Shown here: positions 1 to 5,579 of the stretch, in pieces
How positions within the stretch are numbered: position 1 is the first letter of the stretch
Layout: every line of letters begins with the position of its first letter
Source: Burkholderiaceae bacterium
GTDB lineage: Bacteria; Pseudomonadota; Gammaproteobacteria; Burkholderiales; Burkholderiaceae_F
Assembly: GCA_013813185.1 (NCBI GenBank)
Contig: JACCSD010000292.1
Location: 1-6,303, forward strand
DNA length: 6,303 bases
Direction of reading: 5' to 3'
Translations under genes and position numbers: made by a program
Notes under the pieces: generated by a model
Told to the model about the DNA's origin: nothing
The model's database searches: none
The model's input: only the letters and a program-made list of their open reading frames with translations

Positions 1-189
1 GAAGTGCTGAGCAACGCGCTAGGCCGCGAGGTCGAGATGCAATTTCTTCCGATGCAACTTGGCGATGTCAAGGAAACGTTCGCCGACATTTCCGATTTAT
101 CTCGCGAATACGGTTGGGTACCAACGACAACGATCGACGAGGGGCTGCCGCGGTTCGCGCAGTGGTACGCAGAATATTACGGCCGATAA
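1..189 (+). CDS. NAD-dependent sugar-nucleotide epimerase, C-terminal fragment (UDP-glucuronate epimerase-like)
   Basis: The reading frame is open from the first base and ends at TAA 187-189, giving the last 62 residues of a larger protein. The tail contains LPMQLGDVKETFADISDL followed by YGWVPTTTIDEGLPRFAQWY. This matches the C-terminal pattern of short-chain-dehydrogenase-type UDP-glucuronate 4-/5-epimerases (CapI/WbpP-like): LPMQxGDVxxTxAD, then GxxPxTxxxEGxxxFxxWY. Such enzymes use NAD to invert a hydroxyl on a UDP-sugar for capsule, O-antigen or exopolysaccharide. The Rossmann core and the catalytic Tyr-Lys lie outside the window, so substrate specificity cannot be judged; dTDP- or GDP-sugar epimerases are less likely. 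The gene converges on galU, whose product also supplies UDP-sugars, which supports a role in surface polysaccharide synthesis. Confidence 0.85.
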   Translation, partial: EVLSNALGREVEMQFLPMQLGDVKETFADISDLSREYGWVPTTTIDEGLPRFAQWYAEYYGR

Positions 190-197
190 GTCCTAAC

Positions 198-210
198 CCG
201 AATGATTCGG
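198..210. terminator. small inverted repeat between convergent epimerase and galU genes
   Basis: CCGAAT and ATTCGG flank a single G in the 32-bp gap between the two stop codons. As RNA this would give about a 4-bp stem with a 5-nt loop from either strand. No T-run follows on either side, so this is at best a weak, possibly bidirectional transcription stop. The position is the main argument for it. Confidence 0.25.
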
Positions 211-221
211 CGCACTGCAAG

Positions 222-1058
222 CTAAACCGAATACCCCGCCATCCTCGCAAAGTGCAGCGTCGCAGAAATAAATCCCTGCTTCGTGCCGCAGTCGAACCGC
301 CTTCCGACGTAGCGATACGCGAATGTCGTATCAGAGCCCAACATGCCCGCGATTGCATCGGTCAGCTGAACTTCGCCACCGGCACCACGTGGAATCGATC
401 GCAGGTGTTCGAAGATCTCGGGCTCGAGAACATAGCGGCCAACTACGGCCAGCGTAGACGGCGCTTTATCCGTTGCGGGTTTTTCCACGATATGCGATAC
501 ACGCGAAGTTCGGATGTCGATGGGCTCACTGCCGACGATCCCGTACTTTTCGGTGTCTACACTGGGTACGTCTTCTACCGCCAGCACATTTCCCCCGCCG
601 CGCGCCTTGCGCGCGTCAACCAGCTGCCCAATCACCGACTGCTCTGCATCAATCAGGTCATCGGCGAGAATCACTGCGAACGGCTCATCGCCGACAACCG
701 CTTCCGCGCACAGGACCGCGTGTCCCAACCCGAGCGGTTCGGACTGACGGATGTAAATGAAGCTCTCCGTCTCCGGCGAGATATTGCGCACCACTTCAAG
801 CAACTCGTACTTGCCCTTGGCCGCAAGCTCAGCCTCGAGCTCGGGCGCGCGATCGAAATGATCCGCAATAGAACGCTTGCTGCGGCCGGTAATGAATATC
901 ATCTGCGTGATACCCGCGGCGGCAGCCTCTTCGACCGCGTATTGAATCAGCGGCTTGTCGACGATCGGGAGCATTTCCTTGGGCATTGCCTTGGTCGCCG
1001 GCAGAAACCGCGTGCCGAGTCCAGCGACCGGAAAGACTGCCTTGCGTACGGGCTTCAT
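222..1058 (-). CDS. galU: UTP--glucose-1-phosphate uridylyltransferase
   Basis: This cytoplasmic enzyme makes UDP-glucose and pyrophosphate from UTP and glucose-1-phosphate, feeding LPS, exopolysaccharide and galactose metabolism. The protein has 278 residues, close to the family's usual length of 280-300. The nucleotide-binding signature GLGTRFLPATK lies at residues 13-23, followed by PKEML at 26-30. Also visible are QSEPLGLGHAV (105-115), the metal-binding-type LADDL (131-135), GIVG (173-176), VEKP (191-194), GRYVL (207-211), LTDAI (232-236) and a late FDCG (255-258). The ATG start places MKPVRKAVFPVAGLGTR at the normal N-terminus and has a GGAG 5 nt upstream. The gene is divergent from apaH and convergent with the epimerase, so it appears to be its own transcription unit. 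The bacterial GalU family is unrelated to the eukaryotic enzyme; a GalF-like regulatory paralogue is possible but less likely. Confidence 0.96.
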   Translation of the reverse strand: MKPVRKAVFPVAGLGTRFLPATKAMPKEMLPIVDKPLIQYAVEEAAAAGITQMIFITGRSKRSIADHFDRAPELEAELAAKGKYELLEVVRNISPETESFIYIRQSEPLGLGHAVLCAEAVVGDEPFAVILADDLIDAEQSVIGQLVDARKARGGGNVLAVEDVPSVDTEKYGIVGSEPIDIRTSRVSHIVEKPATDKAPSTLAVVGRYVLEPEIFEHLRSIPRGAGGEVQLTDAIAGMLGSDTTFAYRYVGRRFDCGTKQGFISATLHFARMAGYSV

Positions 1059-1123
1059 TGTTGCTCCAGGACTCGGATGCGTTCACATCAACTCCGCATG
1101 CTAACAAGGCGGTCTGCTCCCTG
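1059..1123. promoter_or_regulatory. divergent intergenic region galU/apaH
   Basis: These 65 bp separate the start codons of two outward-facing genes, so promoters for both must lie here or reach into the coding starts. I see no convincing sigma70 -35/-10 pair by eye on either strand. apaH has only a weak AAGG (1106-1109), 14 nt before its ATG, so its translation start is less well supported than that of galU. Confidence 0.45.
1064..1067 (-). promoter_or_regulatory. ribosome binding site of galU
   Basis: On the minus strand GGAG lies 5 nt before the ATG at 1058, within CTGGAGCAACA. It is a standard spacing and supports the chosen galU start. Confidence 0.65.
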
Positions 1124-1942
1124 ATGGCAACCTATGTGATCGGCGATCTGCAAGGGTGCTGGTCAAGCTTCAGGCAACTTGCTGCCCAATTGCCGGCTGC
1201 GGATCGTTACATTTTCGTCGGCGATCTTGTCAATCGTGGTTTCGAATCGCTGGCAACGCTGCGTCACGTCAAAACGCGCGTCGAGCACGGCAAGGCCGTC
1301 GCGCTGGTCGGCAATCACGACCTGCATCTGCTCGCCGTCGCAGCCGGGGTGAGGCGTTTGAAGGACGGCGATACGTTGCAGGAAGTGCTCGACGCTCCCG
1401 ATCGCGACGAGCTGCTCGCGTGGATACGCAGCCGGCCGCTGGCCCATTTTGAAGAGGGGGTGCTGTTCGTGCACGCCGGTGTGCTTCCGCCGTGGACGGT
1501 TGAGCAAACGCTGTCGCTGGCCGACGAGGTTCATCGATCATTGGCGGCGGATGATGACAACGCCTTCCTGCGCCAGATGTACGGCGATGAGCCACGTCGA
1601 TGGAGCGACGATTTGACCGGCAACGATCGGTTGCGCTGCGTCGTCAATGCGCTCACCCGCGTCCGCCTGGTGTCGCCCGACGGAGCGATGAACCTCAAAC
1701 ACAAAGGCGAGGCGAGCGACGCGCCGCGCGGTGATATGCCATGGTTCGATCATCCGCAGCGCGTGACGCGCGACACGCCGGTCGTCTTTGGTCACTGGTC
1801 GGCCGAAGGCCTGGTGGCACGTTCCAACGTGATCGGGCTTGATACGGGATGCGTGTGGGGCGGCAAGCTCACTGCACTCCGGCTGCAGGACCGCGCGCTA
1901 TTTCAGCGCGACTGTCCGGAGTCACAAACGGCAGAGGAATGA
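1124..1942 (+). CDS. apaH: symmetrical bis(5'-nucleosyl)-tetraphosphatase (Ap4A hydrolase)
   Basis: ApaH splits diadenosine tetraphosphate into two ADP and in Gram-negative bacteria can also remove Np4 caps from RNA 5' ends; it is cytoplasmic. The 272-residue product is near the family's usual 270-280. It carries the calcineurin-type metallophosphatase signature: GDLQG (7-11), GDLVNRG (33-39) and GNHD (63-66), followed by VHAG (116-119) and FGHW (222-225). The ApaH-type ending LDTGCVWGGKLTAL runs from residue 239. Gln in GDLQG replaces the His of the textbook GDxHG; this is common in ApaH of pseudomonads and Burkholderia and does not suggest inactivity. The ATG at 1124 gives the expected N-terminus MATYVIGDLQGC; the upstream in-frame codons overlap galU and look non-coding. 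The gene ends 20 bp before the convergent plsC stop. Confidence 0.95.
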   Translation: MATYVIGDLQGCWSSFRQLAAQLPAADRYIFVGDLVNRGFESLATLRHVKTRVEHGKAVALVGNHDLHLLAVAAGVRRLKDGDTLQEVLDAPDRDELLAWIRSRPLAHFEEGVLFVHAGVLPPWTVEQTLSLADEVHRSLAADDDNAFLRQMYGDEPRRWSDDLTGNDRLRCVVNALTRVRLVSPDGAMNLKHKGEASDAPRGDMPWFDHPQRVTRDTPVVFGHWSAEGLVARSNVIGLDTGCVWGGKLTALRLQDRALFQRDCPESQTAEE

Positions 1943-1955
1943 CCGCGGCCGCGGT
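1942..1955. repeat. perfect 14-bp palindrome at the apaH/plsC convergent junction
   Basis: ACCGCGGCCGCGGT is identical to its own reverse complement. It begins at the last base of the apaH stop codon and fills most of the 20-bp gap to the plsC stop. It can fold as a 5-bp GC-rich stem with a 4-nt loop from either strand, but no T-run follows, so it is not a standard intrinsic terminator. A bidirectional transcription pause, a protein-binding palindrome or chance in GC-rich DNA are all possible. Confidence 0.5.
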
Positions 1956-1962
1956 TGAGCGG

Positions 1963-2739
1963 CTAGGTTTCGAATCCCAGTTTTTGCGCGATCGCAGCTC
2001 GCGCGGCGCGCGCGATGCTGTGCCGGTCCGCCGCTTCGCTCGTCGAAACGGGCGGCAACACGGTGACCTCGACAATCAATTGGTCCGCCACCAATATCTG
2101 CGCCAGTGAAGTAAACAATCCCGTTTCACCGATAAATGCGGCAGCAGCCGAGCGCTTGCCGCGCTCGGTATAGCGAATCGCGAGCGGCCATATCGCAGCG
2201 CCGACCTCGAGTGCAGGCGCGATCACGTTCGAGTGGAACGGCAGCAGTTGGCTGCCGTCGGTCGTCGTTCCCTCCGCAAATACGACAATCGTTTCGCCGA
2301 GTTTCAAATGGTCGCGAACCGTCTTGTTCATCGCCGCGACCGCGTGGCGCCGCCCGCGTTCGATGTACAGCGTGCCGCTGCGCGACACCAACACGCCGAG
2401 CAGCGGCCACCGGCCGATCTCGGCCTTCGCAATAAAACGGCTCGGAAGCACCGCATTGATGGCAAAAATATCCATCCACGACACGTGATTGGCCAATGCC
2501 AGGCGGCCGGTCGACAACGGATCGATGCCGTCGCGCTGCAACTGCGGGGCAATCGCTACCCCACTTGCGACGACGCGCGCGCCGGAGAGCGCGATCAGAA
2601 TGCGCGACCAAGTGCGATTGATACGGTTGCGTGCAATCTGCCCGGCAAACGGAAAAATCACCAGCACAATCGCAACGCCGAGCAACACGTGCGCTGAGAA
2701 CAGCACCGCGCGCAACGGTGCCAGCAGCCACCGCATCAT
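1963..2739 (-). CDS. lysophospholipid (1-acyl-glycerol-3-phosphate-type) acyltransferase, PlsC family
   Basis: A 258-residue PlsC-family acyltransferase that would move a fatty acyl chain onto a lysophospholipid such as lysophosphatidic acid at the inner membrane. Residues about 8-32 are hydrophobic and form an N-terminal membrane segment. The catalytic HxxxxD motif is NHVSWMD, with His85 and Asp90. Block II-like AKAEIGRWPLLG is at 104-115, YIERG at 125-129, and the substrate-phosphate motif reads FAEGTTTDG at 154-162, with Ala in place of the usual Pro of FPEGT. The ATG at 2739 shares one base with the pyrC' stop (TAATG), which favours translation by reinitiation; an in-frame TTG at 2745 is the alternative, and no strong Shine-Dalgarno is visible. 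It is the last gene of the operon. It could be the second PlsC-like or an OlsA-like enzyme rather than the main PlsC, so no symbol is given. Confidence 0.9.
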   Translation of the reverse strand: MMRWLLAPLRAVLFSAHVLLGVAIVLVIFPFAGQIARNRINRTWSRILIALSGARVVASGVAIAPQLQRDGIDPLSTGRLALANHVSWMDIFAINAVLPSRFIAKAEIGRWPLLGVLVSRSGTLYIERGRRHAVAAMNKTVRDHLKLGETIVVFAEGTTTDGSQLLPFHSNVIAPALEVGAAIWPLAIRYTERGKRSAAAAFIGETGLFTSLAQILVADQLIVEVTVLPPVSTSEAADRHSIARAARAAIAQKLGFET

Positions 2740-4103
2740 TAACAAGGGCTTGCTGCTTCGTAGCGAACTTCACCGCCTACCAGCGTGTAGCGGACGCGGC
2801 CTTCCAGCTCGTAGCCGGCAAACGGTGTGTTTTTCCCCGCGCTTACCAATGTTTCAACGCCCACCACCCAATGTGCAGTCGGATCGAAAACGACAACGTC
2901 GGCCTTCGCGCCGACGGTCAGCCGCCCCTTTGCCGAGCCCTTGCCAAGAATTTCAGCGGGGCCGCTTGTAATTTTGCTGAGCGCCTGAACCAACGGCACG
3001 TTGTTTTCGGCCGCCCACTTGAGCGTCAATGAAAGCAGCGTTTCGAGTGCAGTCGCGCCAGGCTCGGCTTCGCCGAACGGCAGTAGCTTGTCGTCTTCGC
3101 CGATCGGAGCGTGGTCGGAGCAGATGATGTCGATCGTGCCGTCGGCGAGTCCGGCCACGATCGCGTCGCGATCGCGCGCGCCGCGCAACGGGGGGTCGAG
3201 GCGGAAGTTCGGATCGAAGTAACCGATGTCGACATCAATCAGATGCACGTGATGAATAGCGACGTCGGCGGTGACAAGTTGGCCATCTCGCTTCGCTTGC
3301 CGGACCAATTCAATGCCTTCGCTCGACGACAGGCGACAGATATGAATCTGCGCGCCGGTCGCGCGCTGCAGCTCGAAAATCGTATGCAGCGCCACCGTCT
3401 CGGCGACGACGGGCACGGACGGCAACCCCAGCCGGCCAGCCACGGCGCCTGCGCCGGCAACGCCGCTGCCTGCCAACGTATCTTCCACCGGCCGCAGCCA
3501 AACCGGCAGCTCGAAGGTTTTTGCGTATCGCATGGCTTGCAGCAGTACCGAGTTATCGTGCGGCAGGCTGCGCGTCTGCATGAATGCGACGCATCCTGCT
3601 TCCGACAACGTCTTGATTTCAGCCAATGCTTCGCCTTTCAACGCCGCCGTCAGGGCGCCGAGCGGATAGGTCCGCGCGCCCGCCGATTCGCGCGAACGCT
3701 GCCGCAGCATCCGGACCAACCCGGGCTCATCGAGCGGCGGATCGGTGTCCGGCGGGCATACAACGCTGGTCACACCGCCTGCCAACGCCGCCTTCATCTC
3801 GACTTTCAGCGCGCCTTCGTGACCAGGTTCGCCCAACCGCGCGCACAGATCGACCAGCCCCGGCGCAACGATCAGCCCTCGCGCATCCAGCGTGCGGTCA
3901 GCTTTGAAGTGCTCCGGCGCTCGCCCGATGGCAGCAATCTTTCCGTCCGCGATGTAAACGCCTGCTACCTGGTCGAACCCGGTCGCCGGATCGATCACGC
4001 GCCCGTTGACGATTGCAATATTGGTGGATGCACCCTGGGCGCTGCGCGCCGTCCCGCCAAGCGGGAGCGAGCCCTCCTTCGGGCGGCCGGGCGTAGGGCT
4101 CAT
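2739..4103 (-). CDS. pyrC': inactive dihydroorotase homologue, structural partner of aspartate transcarbamoylase (PyrC'/PyrX)
   Basis: A 454-residue amidohydrolase-fold protein of the class I dihydroorotase family (usual length about 425). After the family's opening IVNGRVIDPATG (31-42), the segment that should read DxHxHLRxPG is DLCARLGEPG (85-94). Both metal-binding His are replaced, by Cys87 and Arg89, and the substrate Arg is Gly91. The usual NTxP region is PPDTDPP (117-123), without the Asn. The HxxH pattern near 254 keeps only His254, with Arg at 257, while SDHAP (329-333) is retained. These losses make dihydroorotase activity very unlikely. By analogy with Pseudomonas pyrBC', the protein should assemble with PyrB and hold it in active form (inference). 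The ATG at 4103 overlaps the pyrB stop as ATGA. The first ~26 residues form an unusual extension, mostly encoded by a hairpin-rich repeat; no other in-frame ATG, GTG or TTG lies between the repeat and the conserved domain. Confidence 0.9.
   Translation of the reverse strand: MSPTPGRPKEGSLPLGGTARSAQGASTNIAIVNGRVIDPATGFDQVAGVYIADGKIAAIGRAPEHFKADRTLDARGLIVAPGLVDLCARLGEPGHEGALKVEMKAALAGGVTSVVCPPDTDPPLDEPGLVRMLRQRSRESAGARTYPLGALTAALKGEALAEIKTLSEAGCVAFMQTRSLPHDNSVLLQAMRYAKTFELPVWLRPVEDTLAGSGVAGAGAVAGRLGLPSVPVVAETVALHTIFELQRATGAQIHICRLSSSEGIELVRQAKRDGQLVTADVAIHHVHLIDVDIGYFDPNFRLDPPLRGARDRDAIVAGLADGTIDIICSDHAPIGEDDKLLPFGEAEPGATALETLLSLTLKWAAENNVPLVQALSKITSGPAEILGKGSAKGRLTVGAKADVVVFDPTAHWVVGVETLVSAGKNTPFAGYELEGRVRYTLVGGEVRYEAASPC
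4038..4084. repeat. three adjacent short hairpins, REP-like palindromic element inside pyrC'
   Basis: Three inverted repeats follow one another within 47 bp: GGCGC-tgc-GCGCC (4038-4050), TCCCGC-caa-GCGGGA (4052-4066) and GCCC-tccttc-GGGC (4071-4084). They encode about residues 7-22 of the pyrC' product (RPKEGSLPLGGTARSA). The pattern resembles small dispersed palindromic repeats of Burkholderiales, which are sometimes read in frame as PLGGTARSA-like peptides; that resemblance is from memory and only one copy is seen in this window. Confidence 0.55.
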
Positions 4104-5083
4104 TGCATGCGCGCCGATGACGAGACGATCGACAACACCGCCATGCGTATCGCAATACCGAACGTCACCTGCGGCAGGATCACGCTGGCGGCGCCGTCGG
4201 CCACGTGCGAGTCGATCTCGACGCCGCGATTCATCGGCCCCGGGTGCATCACGATCGCATCGGGCTTCGCCAGCAAGAGCTTTTCGGCGGTCAGCCCATA
4301 GTTTGCAAAATACTCGGCGGCTGACGGCAACAGCACGCCGCGCATGCGCTCGCTCTGCAGCCGCAACATGATGATCACGTCGGCATCACGAATCCCTTCG
4401 TCGAACTTGGTGCACACGCGTACGCCCATCTGCTCAAGCCCCGCCGGCAACAACGTTAGTGGACCGACCGCGCGCACTTCAGGCACGCCGAGCGTCGTCA
4501 GCGCATGAATGTCGGAGCGCGCCACTCGCGAATGCAGGATGTCGCCGACCACCGCGACGATCAGGTTGCTGAAGTCCTTCTTGTAGTGCCGGATCGTGTA
4601 CGCGTCGAGCAGCCCCTGCGTCGGATGCGCGTGCCGTCCGTCGCCGGCGCTGATCACATGAATATGCGGTGCGTGCGCGCTCGTATGACGTGCAATCAGA
4701 TACGGCGCGCCGCTGGTCGCATGCCGCACGACGAACATGTCGGCCTGCATCGCCGTCAGGTTGTTGATCGTATCGAGCAGCGACTCGCCTTTGGCCGCGC
4801 TCGAACGCACGATGTCGAGGTTGAATACGTCGGCAGACAAGCGCCGCGCCGCGATCTCGAACGTCGTGCGCGTGCGCGTGCTGTTCTCGAAGAACAGGTT
4901 GAACACGCTCTTGCCGCGCAGCAGCGGCACGCTCTTCACCTCGCGCTCGGCAATGTTGATGAAGCTGTCGGCCGTGCTCAAGATGCGTTCGATCACCACG
5001 CGCGGAAGGCCGTCGATGGCGAGCAGATGATGCAGCTCGCCTTCCCGATTGAGCTGCGGATTGCGGCTGCTGCTAGTCGACAC
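4100..5083 (-). CDS. pyrB: aspartate carbamoyltransferase catalytic subunit
   Basis: PyrB joins carbamoyl phosphate and aspartate to carbamoyl-aspartate, the first committed step of pyrimidine synthesis in the cytoplasm. The 327-residue protein has the carbamoyl-phosphate loop FENSTRTRTTFE (65-76), AKGES with Lys99 (the mobile-loop Lys supplied by the neighbouring subunit), Arg120, HPTQGLLD (153-160), HSR (184-186), the aspartate-binding RLQSER (241-246) and HPGPMNRGVEI (280-290). Its length of about 330 and the HPGPMNRG form fit the enzyme that works with an inactive dihydroorotase rather than with a PyrI regulatory chain; no pyrI is present here. The start is GTG, 11 bp inside the end of pyrR, with a strong GAGGAG 4 nt upstream; the next in-frame Met is at residue 112, far too late. 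Its stop overlaps the pyrC' start by 4 bp. Confidence 0.97.
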   Translation of the reverse strand: MSTSSSRNPQLNREGELHHLLAIDGLPRVVIERILSTADSFINIAEREVKSVPLLRGKSVFNLFFENSTRTRTTFEIAARRLSADVFNLDIVRSSAAKGESLLDTINNLTAMQADMFVVRHATSGAPYLIARHTSAHAPHIHVISAGDGRHAHPTQGLLDAYTIRHYKKDFSNLIVAVVGDILHSRVARSDIHALTTLGVPEVRAVGPLTLLPAGLEQMGVRVCTKFDEGIRDADVIIMLRLQSERMRGVLLPSAAEYFANYGLTAEKLLLAKPDAIVMHPGPMNRGVEIDSHVADGAASVILPQVTFGIAIRMAVLSIVSSSARMQ

Positions 5084-5579
5084 CGCGCTCCTCTATCGTC
5101 AGATGCAGGCGGTCATCGTCGTCGCGCGTCAGTACGACGCTGACCGAGGCCGGCAGTTCGATTGTCGATCCGACGATGCTCGCTGCAACCGGCAGCTCAC
5201 GGCCACCGCGGTCGATCAGCACCGCCAGGTCGACCTTCGCCGGCCGGCCGTAATCGAAAATTTCGTTGATCGCGGCACGCACCGTGCGCCCGGTGTTCAG
5301 CACATCGTCGACCAGCAGGATATGGCTGCCGGCCACATCAAACGCGATTTGCGACGGGCGCACTGCAGACTTCAACCCGGATTGATCGAAGTCGTCTCTA
5401 TAAAACGAGACGTCGAGAATGCCCACGGGTGCTTCGACATTCAGCTCCCGCTTGAGGCGTTCAGCCAGCCAGACGCCGCCGGTGTGTACGCCAACGAGGT
5501 TAAGCGGCTTGTCGGCGTAGTGCTCACGCGCCCGGCGCGCGAGCTGCCGATAGATCGCCTCGGCGTCAAGCTCAAGCAT
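5073..5579 (-). CDS. pyrR: PyrR, pyrimidine operon regulator / uracil phosphoribosyltransferase homologue
   Basis: A type I phosphoribosyltransferase of 168 residues from the chosen start. The PRPP-binding motif HILLVDDVLNTGRTV occupies 86-100, with acidic Asp91-Asp92. LVGVHTGGVWLAERL (28-42) and SFYRDDF (58-64) match PyrR strands, and LIDRGGRELP (121-130) matches the PyrR pattern LVDRGHRELP, with Gly in place of the usual His. In Bacillus PyrR binds mRNA to attenuate pyr genes and has weak uracil phosphoribosyltransferase activity; in proteobacteria its regulatory mode is less settled. The ATG at 5579 overlaps the ruvX stop by 8 bp and gives the normal N-terminus LDAEAIYRQL. In-frame ATGs at 5639 and 5633 and a TTG at 5654 would add residues that are out-of-frame ruvX sequence, so they are less likely. 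There is no gap before pyrB for a classical attenuator. Confidence 0.92.
   Translation of the reverse strand: MLELDAEAIYRQLARRAREHYADKPLNLVGVHTGGVWLAERLKRELNVEAPVGILDVSFYRDDFDQSGLKSAVRPSQIAFDVAGSHILLVDDVLNTGRTVRAAINEIFDYGRPAKVDLAVLIDRGGRELPVAASIVGSTIELPASVSVVLTRDDDDRLHLTIEERGVD
5088..5093 (-). promoter_or_regulatory. ribosome binding site fixing the GTG start of pyrB
   Basis: GAGGAG on the minus strand lies 4 nt before GTG 5083-5081. It is inside the last codons of pyrR (encoding part of IEERGVD) and is the clearest Shine-Dalgarno sequence in the operon. It supports an 11-bp overlap between pyrR and pyrB. Confidence 0.75.

Noticed and set aside
986..1123. Upstream extension of apaH by 46 codons
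   Set aside because: Most of it lies over the galU 5' end and does not resemble ApaH; ATG 1124 gives the family N-terminus MATYVIGDLQGC.
114..1124. Long plus-strand open frame (336 codons) opposite galU
   Set aside because: It is antisense to an unambiguous galU, has biased Arg-rich composition and no motif; its end only touches the apaH start.
1142..1156. Gln in place of His in the first ApaH motif (GDLQG)
   Set aside because: This variant is common among ApaH proteins of related bacteria and is not evidence of lost activity.
1891..1910. CGCGC/GCGCG inverted repeat near the apaH end as a terminator
   Set aside because: It is inside the coding sequence, before the stop codon, has no T-run, and such pairs are frequent in this base composition.
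3111..4301. Long plus-strand open frame (396 codons) opposite pyrC' and the end of pyrB
   Set aside because: The protein is Arg-, Gln- and Ala-rich with no recognisable domain, and the opposite strand carries a clear family protein. Long antisense frames are expected in GC-rich DNA.
4505..5143. Plus-strand open frame (212 codons) opposite pyrB
   Set aside because: It is a shadow of the well-conserved pyrB, with His/Arg-rich low-information sequence.
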